Shown here one piece after another: positions 8,222 to 16,525 of a stretch of DNA of 64,000 bases. This stretch comes from Bradyrhizobium sp. AZCC 1719 (GTDB lineage: Bacteria > Pseudomonadota > Alphaproteobacteria > Rhizobiales > Xanthobacteraceae). Location: assembly GCF_036924525.1 (NCBI RefSeq), contig NZ_JAZHRU010000001.1:4059001-4123000 (forward strand), read 5' to 3'. Numbering within the stretch: the stretch's first letter is position 1; each line of letters begins with the position of its first letter. The position numbers and the translations under genes were made by a program. The notes below the pieces were generated by a model. It was not told the origin of the DNA. It searched no databases and worked only from the letters and a program-made list of their open reading frames with translations.

Positions 8222-8606
8222 CGGTGGTTCTCCCCTTGATCGATCCGAAGCAGGCTCTCCCAAGCCCGTAATCCGGATCCGTCGTAACCTTTGGGCTCTC
8301 CCAAGCCGGCGGGTCACGCCGTTTACTCAGCGAAAGCCGTGCCAAGTCCGAAAATGCTGATTTCTTAAAGGGTTAGGCATTTTTCTGCGGGCGGCGGGGG
8401 CGGCAGAAAGGTCTTGTTGACCATGTTTGCCCGGCAGATTTTTCCCAGTTGGGCGCGAATGGAAAGGTTCCGTTAACCATTATTACCCTAGCGTTGCACG
8501 TGTAGAGGGCGCGTGTGCGCTGGCGGCTTTTGTTTCGCGTTGTGGGGGCATTGTTACCCAGGCTGGTGGCAACCGCGTTCGTTCCTAGATGGAAGCGGGC
8601 GGGGCA
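8222..8606. other. Divergent flagellar promoter region (flgF / fliL)
   Basis: 385 bases with no supportable gene separate flgF from fliL. The region contains a sigma-54-like site on the minus strand (8329-8344) and a TTAAC half site at 8473-8477 on the plus strand that falls one base short of the TTAA-N7-TTAA CtrA spacing. No clear promoter for fliL was found. Confidence 0.5.
8329..8344 (-). promoter_or_regulatory. Sigma-54-like promoter for flgF operon
   Basis: On the minus strand the sequence reads TGGCAC-GGCTT-TCGCT, one mismatch from the RpoN consensus TGGCAC-N5-TTGCW with correct spacing. It points toward flgF. Middle and late flagellar operons of polar systems are often RpoN-dependent, which fits, but no enhancer site was identified. 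Confidence 0.5.
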
Positions 8607-9098
8607 ATGGCTGATAACGAGCAGGCGGAAGGCGCAGACGGCGCAGACGCCGCACCGTCGAAAAAGGGCAAGCTCAAGCTGATCATTGCGGTCGCCGGAT
8701 TCGTCGCCATCCTTGGCGCCGGCGCCGGCTGGTTCTTCCTGATGCGCGGCCACGGCGAGGAGAAGCACGCCGAAGCGCCGCCGCCGAAGCCGCCGTCCTT
8801 CATTGAAGTGCCCGATATGATGGTCAACCTGGTCGGCGCCCCGGGCGAGCGGGTGCAATATCTCCGCGTCAAGGTCGTGCTCGAGATCAAGGAAGAGAAG
8901 CAGGTCGAGGCGATCAAGCCGAACCTGCCGCGCGTCACCGACCTGTTCCAGACCTACCTGCGCGAATTGCGTCCCTCCGACATCAACGGTTCGGCGGGCC
9001 TGTTTCGCCTCAAGGAAGAGCTGACCAAGCGTGTCAACAACGCGGTGGCGCCGCAGCAGGTGAGCGCCGTGCTGTTTAAGGAAATCGTCGTGCAGTGA
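8607..9098 (+). CDS. fliL: Flagellar basal body-associated protein FliL
   Basis: A 163-residue single-pass inner-membrane protein. It has an acidic cytoplasmic start (MADNEQAEGADGADA), one transmembrane helix (LIIAVAGFVAILGAGAGWFFLM) and a periplasmic domain with FIEVPDMMVNLVGAPGERVQYLRVKVVLEIKEEKQVEAIK, typical of FliL. FliL surrounds the stator units and supports torque. I chose ATG 8607 with GGGCGGGG upstream; ATG 8589 would add six residues. It starts a rightward operon with fliM 18 bases downstream. Confidence 0.93.
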   Translation: MADNEQAEGADGADAAPSKKGKLKLIIAVAGFVAILGAGAGWFFLMRGHGEEKHAEAPPPKPPSFIEVPDMMVNLVGAPGERVQYLRVKVVLEIKEEKQVEAIKPNLPRVTDLFQTYLRELRPSDINGSAGLFRLKEELTKRVNNAVAPQQVSAVLFKEIVVQ

Positions 9099-9116
9099 TG
9101 GGGCGGATCTAGCATC

Positions 9117-10319
9117 ATGGCCGGCAACCAAGACCAGATGGACCAGGACGCCATTGCCGCGCAATGGGAAGCCTCGCTGGATTCCGAAGATCCCGCGGCG
9201 GCTGCGGAAGAGGCTGCCGCCAATGAACTCTCCGAGAGCATGGCGCTGCAGTGGGCGGCCATGGTCGAGGATGGCGGCCGCGAATTCGGCAACAAGAATT
9301 CCGGCGAGCGGGTTCTGTCGCAGGAAGAAATCGACAATCTGCTCGGCTTCACCGTCGGCGATGTCAATCTCGACGACAATTCCGGCATTCGCGCCATCAT
9401 CGATTCCGCGATGGTGTCCTACGAGCGTCTGCCGATGCTCGAAATCGTGTTCGACCGCCTGGTGCGGCTGATGACCACGAGCTTGCGCAACTTCACCTCC
9501 GACAACGTGGAAGTCTCGCTCGACCGCATCACCTCGGTCCGCTTCGGCGACTACATGAACTCAATTCCCCTGCCGGCCGTGCTCAGCGTGTTCAAGGCCG
9601 AGGAGTGGGAGAATTTCGGCCTTGCGACGGTCGATTCCAGCCTGATCTATTCGATTATCGACGTGCTGCTCGGCGGCCGCCGCGGCCAGACCTCGTTGCG
9701 CATCGAGGGCCGGCCCTACACCACGATCGAAACCAACCTCGTCAAGCGGCTGGTCGAGGTGGTGCTTTCAGACGCCGAGCAGGCGTTCCGGCCGCTGTCG
9801 CCGGTGACGTTCTCGATCGACCGGCTGGAAACCAATCCGCGCTTCGCCGCGATCTCCAGGCCCGCCAACGCCGCGATCCTGGTGCGGCTGCGCATCGACA
9901 TGGAAGACCGCGGCGGCAACATCGAATTGCTGCTGCCCTATGCGACCATCGAGCCGATCCGCCCGGTTCTGCTGCAGATGTTCATGGGCGAAAAATTCGG
10001 CCGCGATCCGATCTGGGAAGGGCACTTTGCCACCGAAGTGGCGCAGGCCGAGATATCGGTCGATGCCGTGCTGTATGAAGCCGACATTCCGCTCAAGCAT
10101 CTGATGAAGCTGAAGGTCGGCGACACGCTGCCGCTGGAGATGCGGCCCGATGCGCTGGTGTCGGTCCGCTGCGGCAACGTCACCCTGACCGAAGGGCGGA
10201 TGGGCCGGGTCGGCGACCGCGTCGCCATCCGCGTCACCAAGCAATTGCGCAAACCGAATACCACCTTCGCGATGTTCGAGAAGGCCGACGAGCAAACCAA
10301 GTTGATGGAGGCACAATGA
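9117..10319 (+). CDS. fliM: Flagellar motor switch protein FliM
   Basis: A 400-residue switch protein of the C-ring. The CheY-binding-like motif LSQEEIDNLLGF is at about residue 67, the FliM core (SYERLPMLEIVFDRLVRLMTTSLRNFTS ... VEVSLDRITSVRFGDYMNSIPLPA) follows, and the C-terminal FliN-like SpoA domain lies near residues 310-385 (IPLKHLMKLKVGDTLPLEM). The N-terminus has about 65 extra acidic residues before the CheY motif, which is common in alphaproteobacteria. The stop overlaps the start of the next gene by four bases (ATGA), so the two are translationally coupled. FliG and FliN are not in the window. Confidence 0.96.
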   Translation: MAGNQDQMDQDAIAAQWEASLDSEDPAAAAEEAAANELSESMALQWAAMVEDGGREFGNKNSGERVLSQEEIDNLLGFTVGDVNLDDNSGIRAIIDSAMVSYERLPMLEIVFDRLVRLMTTSLRNFTSDNVEVSLDRITSVRFGDYMNSIPLPAVLSVFKAEEWENFGLATVDSSLIYSIIDVLLGGRRGQTSLRIEGRPYTTIETNLVKRLVEVVLSDAEQAFRPLSPVTFSIDRLETNPRFAAISRPANAAILVRLRIDMEDRGGNIELLLPYATIEPIRPVLLQMFMGEKFGRDPIWEGHFATEVAQAEISVDAVLYEADIPLKHLMKLKVGDTLPLEMRPDALVSVRCGNVTLTEGRMGRVGDRVAIRVTKQLRKPNTTFAMFEKADEQTKLMEAQ

Positions 10320-10753
10320 GTCATTTCCTTGGCATTGTGATCGAGAGTCTGGTGGCGGTTTTGCTACTGCTCACGATCGGTTACTGCATGCTGCTCAACA
10401 AGCGGCTGAAGCGGCTGAAGGCGGACGAACATTCGCTGAAAGCCACCATCGCGGAACTGATCACGGCAACCGAAATCGCCGAGCGGGCGATCGGCGGCCT
10501 CAAGCACACCGTGCGCGACGTCAACGAGAATCTCGGCAGCCAACTCGCCGCCGCGACTCAGATGGCGGGGCACCTGAAGGGCATGCTCGCCGAAGGCGAC
10601 GGCGTCATTCGACGGCTGTCCAAGATCGCGATCGCGGCGCGGCCCTCGCAAGAAGCCGAACCCGCAGCACCCAGGGTCTCTACGGCCAAGGCGGTAGCCG
10701 CGGCGGCTGAAGCATTCTCCGAACGCCGAAAGGCCAGTGGCCTCGCCGCATGA
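10316..10753 (+). CDS. DUF6468 flagellar-operon membrane protein
   Basis: A 145-residue protein with an N-terminal transmembrane helix (IVIESLVAVLLLLTIGYCMLL), a short basic stretch (NKRLKRLK), then a long amphipathic helical region (residues about 35-100) and an Ala-rich tail. It matches the DUF6468 family known from alphaproteobacterial flagellar operons; its function is not established. Four-base ATGA overlaps couple it both to fliM before it and to the motE-like gene after it. This suggests a stoichiometric role near the switch or stator. Confidence 0.8.
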   Translation: MSHFLGIVIESLVAVLLLLTIGYCMLLNKRLKRLKADEHSLKATIAELITATEIAERAIGGLKHTVRDVNENLGSQLAAATQMAGHLKGMLAEGDGVIRRLSKIAIAARPSQEAEPAAPRVSTAKAVAAAAEAFSERRKASGLAA

Positions 10754-11535
10754 AGTCGTTTCGCGATATCCGTGTCATTCCGGTCGTGCTGGTCGCGATC
10801 TTCGGCCTTGCAGTGCTGAAGGTCGCCGGCCTCGTGATCGATGGCGGATACGTGTTCGATTATCAGGTCAGCCAGCCGGCCAAGCGCTCCTGGGCGCAGG
10901 ACAATCTGGGCTATCCCGGCGCCCGCGGGCCGGACCCCGCCGACATCACCGGTTCGGTCAAGAAGGAGGAGAAAAAGGAAGAGGCGCCGAAGCCGGCAGC
11001 GCCGGCTACCGAGGCACCGAAGCACGACGGCGTCGTGGTGTTTCCCGACCAGAACCCGCAATCGGTGTCGCCGTCGGAGCGCGCCATCCTGGAACGGCTG
11101 CAGGCGCGGCGCCAGGAACTGGAGCAGCGCGCGCGTGAAATCGAAATTCGCGAAAGCCTTCTGAAATCGGCCGAGAAGCGCATCGAGGGCCGCGTCGAGG
11201 AAATGAAGGCCACCGAGGCGCGGATCTCGACAGCGAGCGGGCAAAAGGCCGAACAGGACGCTGCCCGCTTCAAGGGCATCATCACGATGTACGAGGGCAT
11301 GAAGCCGAAGGACGCCGCCAAGGTGTTCGACCGGCTGGAAATGTCCGTGCTCTACGAAATCGCCTCCCAGATTGCGCCGCGGAAGATGTCGGACATTCTG
11401 GGCCTGATGCAGCCGGAAGCGGCCGAACGGCTGACGGTCGAACTGGCCCGCCGCGCTGCCGGCACCGATAAGTCCACGTCCACGGCCGAGTTGCCGAAAA
11501 TCGAAGGCAAGATCCTGCAGCCAAAGCCGAACTGA
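10750..11535 (+). CDS. motE: MotE-like periplasmic motility protein
   Basis: A 261-residue protein with an N-terminal membrane anchor (VIPVVLVAIFGLAVLKVAGLVI), a Lys/Glu/Pro-rich linker, a coiled coil (residues about 110-175, LQARRQELEQRAREIEIRESLLKSAEKR) and an MgtE-N-like domain (FKGIITMYEGMKPKDAAKVFDRLEMSVLYEIASQIAPRKMSDILGLMQPEAAERLT). This layout matches rhizobial MotE, described as a periplasmic chaperone of the motor protein MotC. The symbol is inferred from architecture and operon position. motC itself is not in the window. Confidence 0.75.
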   Translation: MKSFRDIRVIPVVLVAIFGLAVLKVAGLVIDGGYVFDYQVSQPAKRSWAQDNLGYPGARGPDPADITGSVKKEEKKEEAPKPAAPATEAPKHDGVVVFPDQNPQSVSPSERAILERLQARRQELEQRAREIEIRESLLKSAEKRIEGRVEEMKATEARISTASGQKAEQDAARFKGIITMYEGMKPKDAAKVFDRLEMSVLYEIASQIAPRKMSDILGLMQPEAAERLTVELARRAAGTDKSTSTAELPKIEGKILQPKPN

Positions 11536-11574
11536 CGCAGGATGCGCCGCCGGCCACGGTAGTAACACGTCCGG

Positions 11575-12018
11575 TCAGAACCTGCGCGGCCCTGACGAGA
11601 CAAACGAGCGGTGGGCTACGGCGAGCGCGCCGCGCTCGTTGGTTTCAAGGGCGATTTTCTGCGCCAGCATGACATCGCCGGCGACGAGGTCGCCATCGGG
11701 AACGAAGCACCATTTGCAGACATGTTGGCCGGTGCCGCTGATTTCCTCGATGTTCGTCTGCGTCCCATGATGGATGCGGTAGCGCGTCCCGGTGTGGCTG
11801 CCGACGACGTCGAAATACCGGAATCGCTCGTAAGAGGCGCGCTGCTTCGGCGACAGCCAATCCTTCAAGAGCGTAAGGGCTCGCGCCTCAGTCTCGAAGC
11901 GAAACGATTTGCTGCAGGAGCCGGACCGCGCCACTGCCAGCGAAAGCGCCGACAGCAGCACCGTACCGAGCAAGGCCAGCACAAATGAGCAAATCGCAAG
12001 GACGATCTGCTGGGTCAC
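11575..12018 (-). CDS. Hypothetical protein with N-terminal membrane helix
   Basis: A 147-residue protein with a GTG start, one N-terminal membrane helix (IVLAICSFVLALLGTVLLSALSLAVA) and a compact C-terminal part containing LSPKQRASYERFRYFDVVGSHTGTRYRIHHGT and CKWCFVPDGDLVAGDVMLAQKIALETNE. I recognise this as a type of conserved uncharacterised protein common in bradyrhizobia, not as a family with known function. The GTRYRIHHGT and CFVPDG motifs are the conserved core. It follows the small gene at 12024-12245 on the same strand with only 5 bases between, so they form a two-gene unit converging on the fliL operon. Confidence 0.7.
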   Translation of the reverse strand: MTQQIVLAICSFVLALLGTVLLSALSLAVARSGSCSKSFRFETEARALTLLKDWLSPKQRASYERFRYFDVVGSHTGTRYRIHHGTQTNIEEISGTGQHVCKWCFVPDGDLVAGDVMLAQKIALETNERGALAVAHRSFVSSGPRRF

Positions 12019-12023
12019 TGCCG

Positions 12024-12245
12024 TCAGCCGCCAACGAGACGCGGATAAAATAGCGTTTCTTCCGCCGTCGGATCGAAGGAGCGGATAACCCGTTGCTCGC
12101 CGGGTCCCGTTCGAACCGCTGCGGTAAATCCTGCGCCGGTCAATTCCATAAAGCGCCGCTCGGCCTTTTCGACCTCCGCGCGGTCATGGACGTCGAAAGT
12201 ATGCCGGGTGTCGCCAGTACGATCCATCACGATCTGGGTTGCCAT
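12024..12245 (-). CDS. Small hypothetical protein
   Basis: A 73-residue protein (MATQIVMDRTGDTRHTFDVHDR ... AERRFMELTGAGFTAAVRTG ... RSFDPTAEETLFYPRLVGG). It has no signal peptide or membrane segment and no recognised domain. The conserved-looking end with a Phe-Asp-Pro-Thr-Ala-Glu-Glu-Thr-Leu motif resembles small MoxR-like accessory proteins of rhizobia, but this is a weak impression. ATG 12245 was chosen over ATG 12254. It is the upstream member of a two-gene leftward unit. Confidence 0.65.
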   Translation of the reverse strand: MATQIVMDRTGDTRHTFDVHDRAEVEKAERRFMELTGAGFTAAVRTGPGEQRVIRSFDPTAEETLFYPRLVGG

Positions 12246-12643
12246 TTCACGCACTCCGAATTGGCTGCCTGAGGCAGGTTAGCGACCCGGGGAGCATTGG
12301 TTGATCGACTGCCGGCCCCGCTTCCCGGGTCCATTGTTTCCCTAAGACGGAACCGCCGATGTTAGTTCCAACGCTGCGTGAGATAAATAATGCAGATCAA
12401 TCATGGCACGGGCGTGATGGTGATCGCTGCGCCCCGAGGCTCGCGACGTCCGAGCGGTGACCCCGAGAAAGGTCCGGATACCGACCCATTACGATGTGTA
12501 ATTGCTCGAGGCCGCAGCCCATCGTCCCTTCAATGAAATCAATTGGTTGACGTTAACAAAGCCTTAAGCCGGCCAATCCAAGATTCAAACGTGCGGGCGA
12601 GAGCGCTTCGCCGAAGAATTCATCGAGGCACGAGATCTTCTGG
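12246..12643. other. Intergenic region upstream of the large TPR gene
   Basis: About 400 bases with no supportable gene, between divergent genes. The only signal found is a perfect TTAA-N7-TTAA match at 12553-12567, listed separately. Confidence 0.5.
12553..12567 (+). promoter_or_regulatory. CtrA-type box upstream of the TPR gene
   Basis: TTAA-CAAAGCC-TTAA matches the full CtrA consensus TTAA-N7-TTAA. It lies 76 bases before the start of the 1252-residue TPR gene, a sensible operator position. The window also carries cckA, whose phosphorelay activates CtrA. Confidence 0.5.
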
Positions 12644-15600
12644 ATGGGGCAAAGGGCTGCCGCTGAAACTGGGTCGCCGGGCCGCGCATTGGCGCGGGCG
12701 GCGCGGCGTTGCCTTCACAACTATCTCGGCCAGCCCCTTGCTGTTGCTTTGTTATTCGCCGGCCTGACGCTTTCGCAGCCCTGCCGGGCCGACGATCCCG
12801 TGCGGGGGGAGGCCACCTTCACGTCCGGAGGCGGCTTCGCGCGGCTGGTATTGAAACTGGCCGAGGACGTCGAATCCGACGTTTCGACCGCGGGTTCGAT
12901 CATAATCATCCATTTCAAGCGCCCGGTGGATATTCCCGTCGACAAGCTGTCGGACGCCGTCCCCGATTATGTCGGCTCGGCTCGGCGCGATCCCGACGGC
13001 ACCGCGATCCGGCTGTCGCTGGCGCGGCGGGCAACCGTCAACACCATGACGGCGGGGGAGCGGATCTTCGTCGACTTCCTGCCCGATAGCTGGACCGGGC
13101 CGCCGCCCCCGCTTCCTGCCGCGGTCGTTCGCGAACTGGCGGAGCGGGCGCGGGCCGCCGAGCGCGCGCTGCGCGCGCAGCTTGCGGTGGCGTCCGCGAA
13201 AAAGAAGCCCCCGGTGCGTGTCCGCGCCTCGGTGCAGCCGACTTTCGTCCGCTTCGTGTTCGAGATGCCCGACGGCGTCAACGTCTCGTCGGTGCTGAAT
13301 GATCAGAAGCTGACGCTGCAGTTCAACAGCGTGCTCAATTTCGACCTGGCGGATGCGAAGGTGGCGGCGCCGCCGAACATCGCCTCGATCAACCAGCGCG
13401 CCGACGTCGATTCTTCCGCCGTCGACATTCTGCTGATCGGCGAGGTCGACGTGCATTCCTTCCGCGAGGAAAAGAACTATGTGATCGACGTAGCCTTCCA
13501 GCAGCCGGAAAAGCCCGCGCTGGCCGAGCCGCAAGCCGCGGCCAAACCGGTCGTGCCGGCCAAGCCCGGACCCGCCTCGCGGATCGCGCGCGACAAGGCC
13601 CTGAAGGAATCGCCGCCACCACAGCAGCCGGCCGAGATTCCGCCCGTCACATCGGAGATGATTGCCGAACAGGCCAGGATCGAGATCAAGCCCGCGCAGG
13701 TGAACGAAGCACCGGCCGCTGCGGAGGCCGCAATGCCTGGCGTCGAAAAGGCGCCGCCGGCCAATGGCAACGCTATCCCTCCGACCGAGAAGATGGCCGT
13801 TGCACCGGAAAAGACGTCGCCTCCGGCGGAAGTCGCGAAAGCGGCGCACCCCACCGAACCGGTCCAGGCCGCTGCGGCGGAAGCGCCAAAGCCCGTGGCA
13901 TCCAAGCAGACTCAGTCTTCGGCAGAGCCGTCGGAAAGTGGTGCCAAGGACAAGACCCCCGCCGTCGAGGCAAGGCGTGACAGTGACGGCCTGCGCGTGA
14001 CGTTCTCCTTTGCCGCGCCGACCCCGGCTGCGCTGTTTCGCCGTGCCGACACGGTATGGCTGGTATTCGACCAGACCAAGCCGGTCGATATCGAGCCGAT
14101 CCGTAGCAAGGGCGGCGCCATCATCGGCGATGTCAGCCGGCTGCCGCTGGAAAAGGGCCAGGCCGTCCGCATCCGCCTCAACCGGCCGCAGATCCCTTCG
14201 CTCGAAAGCGAAGGCCGCGCCAACGGCGCCGAGTGGACGCTGACCTTCGCCGACCGCGGCCAGACGCCGCCGCTGCCGCTGATGGTGCTGCGGAATATTA
14301 CCGATCCCGCGCTTGCCAATGTCACCGTGCCGCTGGCCAATCCCGGCGCGATGCACCGGCTGGTCGATCCCGACGCAGGCGATACGCTGTGGGTCGTGAC
14401 CGCGCCGCCACCGACCCGCGGCCTCATCAAGCGGCAGGATTTCGTCGAATTGTCGCTATTGGAATCGGTGCATGGCGTGGTGGTGCATCCGAACTCCGAC
14501 GATATCAACGCCGAGGTCGGCGCCGACAAGGTGATGTTCGGCCGGCCCGGCGGATTGACACTGTCGTCCGCCGACGTCGCGGCCGAACGCGCCACCGCGG
14601 CGGTCAGGCCGCTGTTTGACGCCGATGAATGGCGCAAGAACCGGGAAGAAAAATTTCTTGTCCGGCTGGATGCGCTGATCAAGGCCGCGGCCGCCGCGGG
14701 GCCTGAGCAAAAGACGCACGCTCGCCTCGAACTTGCGAACTTCTACATGTCGCGCGGCATGTATCAGGAGGCGAGAGGGGTGACCAACCTCATCCTCTCC
14801 GAAACCAACCCGGGGAACGAAGACGGCGCCGTGCTGATGGTGCATGCGGTCGCCAGCATCTTGATTGGCCATCCCGAGCACGCGCTGAAGGACCTTGCCA
14901 ATCCGGCGATCGGCAACGGCTACGATTCCCAATTGTGGAAAGGGTTCGCGTTCGCCCGCCAAGAAAAATGGGTGGACGCGCGTGAAAAATTCAAGAACGC
15001 CGAATTCTCGATCGCCGCGCTGCCGTTGGAGCTGCAGCGCATCATCATTACCGACGCGATGCGGGCCTCGCTCGAGGTGAAGGATTATGGTGGGGCCTCG
15101 CGGCGGCGCAGCGAACTGGAAGTGATCGGCATTCCCAACGAGATGAAGCCCGAGATCGCCGTGCTGCGCGGGCGTCTTGCCGAGGCATTGGGGCACGACA
15201 AGGACGCGCTCGACGCCTACAGATTCGCGGCGCAGTCCAGCGACCGGGAGGCATCGGCGGAGGCGAGCCTGCTGCAGACCCTGCTGCGGCACCGGCGCGG
15301 CGAACTCGGCCAGGCCGAGTTGATACATGAACTAGAGACCTTGTCGGTGATCTGGCGCGGCGACGCGATCGAGTTGAAGGCATTGAACAAGCTGACGCAG
15401 CTCTATGCCGAAAACGGGCGCTATGCCGAGGCGCTCTCCGCCGCCAAGACCGCGACGAAGCTGCAGCCCAACTCCGAACTGTCGCGGCAGGGCCAGGATG
15501 CGGCGTCCGCGCTGTTCACGGACCTCTATCTCGGCCAGAAGGGCGACGACATGAAGCCGGTCGATGCGCTCGCCATGTTCTATGAGTATCGCGAATTGAC

Positions 15601-16402
15601 GCCGATCGGCCGGCGCGGCGATGAAATGATACGGCGCCTCGCGGACCGGCTGGCCGCCGTCGACCTGCTCGACCAGGCCGCCGAACTGTTGCAGTACCAG
15701 GTCGACAAACGCCTGGAGGGCGCCGCGCGCGCGCAGGTGGCGGCCCGGCTTGCCATGGTCTACCTGGCTAACCGCAAGCCGGACCGGGCGATCATGGCGC
15801 TGCGCCTCACGCGGATCTCCGATCTGTCCGGCGAATTGCGTCAGCAGCGGCTACTCCTGGAGGCACGGGCCCAGAGCGATGTCGGTCGCCACGACCTCGC
15901 GCTCGATATCATCTCCAACCTCACCGGCCGCGAAGCAATCCGGCTGCGCTCCGACATCTATTGGGCATCCCGGCAGTGGCGGGAGGCTTCCGAACAGATC
16001 GAATTGTACTACGCCGACCGCTGGCGGGACTTCAAACCGCTGAATGCCGCCGAGAAGAGCGACATAATCCGTGCCGTGGTTGGCTATGCGCTGGCCGAGG
16101 ACGCGATCGGCCTTGCCCGTTTCCGCGAGAAATACGCGCCCCTGATGATCGGCGAGGCCGACCGGTTCGCGTTCGAGACCGCGAGCAAGCCGGCCGCCTC
16201 CAGCAGCGCCGAGTTCGCTTTGATTGCCAAAATGGCCGCCAGCGTCGACACGCTCGACGGCTTCATCCGTGAAATGAGGATCCGCTTCCCGGATGCCACC
16301 GCCCGCGCGCCGCTGTCGCCGGAAATCTCCAGGGGCGAGCCGGTTCACACCGGCGCCTTGCCGGCGATTGGCCGCATCAGGCGGATCGGCGCGGCAAGAT
16401 AG
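12644..16402 (+). CDS. Large periplasmic TPR protein (1252 residues)
   Basis: The protein has a signal-like N-terminus (PLAVALLFAGLTLSQPCRA, cleavage near residue 49). It has an AMIN-like beta domain at about 55-300 (FARLVLKLAEDVESDV, IIIHFKRPVDIPV, ERIFVDFLPDSW), a Pro/Ala/Lys-rich linker at 305-450, and a second AMIN-like domain at 455-550 (DGLRVTFSFAAPTPAALFRRADTVWLVFDQ). A TPR-like helical region follows from about 690 to 1200 (LELANFYMSRGMYQEARGVTNLIL, LTQLYAENGRYAEALSAAKTA). AMIN domains often target proteins to the envelope. The position after the fliL-fliM-motE block and an upstream CtrA-type box suggest a role in polar envelope or motility. No paralogue with known function is recognised. 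Confidence 0.85.
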   Translation: MGQRAAAETGSPGRALARAARRCLHNYLGQPLAVALLFAGLTLSQPCRADDPVRGEATFTSGGGFARLVLKLAEDVESDVSTAGSIIIIHFKRPVDIPVDKLSDAVPDYVGSARRDPDGTAIRLSLARRATVNTMTAGERIFVDFLPDSWTGPPPPLPAAVVRELAERARAAERALRAQLAVASAKKKPPVRVRASVQPTFVRFVFEMPDGVNVSSVLNDQKLTLQFNSVLNFDLADAKVAAPPNIASINQRADVDSSAVDILLIGEVDVHSFREEKNYVIDVAFQQPEKPALAEPQAAAKPVVPAKPGPASRIARDKALKESPPPQQPAEIPPVTSEMIAEQARIEIKPAQVNEAPAAAEAAMPGVEKAPPANGNAIPPTEKMAVAPEKTSPPAEVAKAAHPTEPVQAAAAEAPKPVASKQTQSSAEPSESGAKDKTPAVEARRDSDGLRVTFSFAAPTPAALFRRADTVWLVFDQTKPVDIEPIRSKGGAIIGDVSRLPLEKGQAVRIRLNRPQIPSLESEGRANGAEWTLTFADRGQTPPLPLMVLRNITDPALANVTVPLANPGAMHRLVDPDAGDTLWVVTAPPPTRGLIKRQDFVELSLLESVHGVVVHPNSDDINAEVGADKVMFGRPGGLTLSSADVAAERATAAVRPLFDADEWRKNREEKFLVRLDALIKAAAAAGPEQKTHARLELANFYMSRGMYQEARGVTNLILSETNPGNEDGAVLMVHAVASILIGHPEHALKDLANPAIGNGYDSQLWKGFAFARQEKWVDAREKFKNAEFSIAALPLELQRIIITDAMRASLEVKDYGGASRRRSELEVIGIPNEMKPEIAVLRGRLAEALGHDKDALDAYRFAAQSSDREASAEASLLQTLLRHRRGELGQAELIHELETLSVIWRGDAIELKALNKLTQLYAENGRYAEALSAAKTATKLQPNSELSRQGQDAASALFTDLYLGQKGDDMKPVDALAMFYEYRELTPIGRRGDEMIRRLADRLAAVDLLDQAAELLQYQVDKRLEGAARAQVAARLAMVYLANRKPDRAIMALRLTRISDLSGELRQQRLLLEARAQSDVGRHDLALDIISNLTGREAIRLRSDIYWASRQWREASEQIELYYADRWRDFKPLNAAEKSDIIRAVVGYALAEDAIGLARFREKYAPLMIGEADRFAFETASKPAASSSAEFALIAKMAASVDTLDGFIREMRIRFPDATARAPLSPEISRGEPVHTGALPAIGRIRRIGAAR

Positions 16403-16525
16403 CGCCAACTCGCAGTTTGAAGTCGGAGACGGTTTGCCCGCCCGAGCACCGATGCATTTTCTATGGCGTGGACCCAAGGCCCTCCCGGCACGTTATCGCA
16501 GGGCAGGGTTGGTCGAAAGCCAGCC

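Noticed and set aside
8473..8487. Possible CtrA box upstream of fliL
   Set aside because: Spacing is six, not seven, bases and the second half is TTAC, so it misses the consensus.
8373..9164. Minus-strand frame across the fliL region
   Set aside because: Antisense to fliL; His/Arg-rich shadow frame.
12752..14356. 534-codon minus-strand frame
   Set aside because: Antisense to the AMIN/TPR gene; Gly/Arg-rich without any domain.
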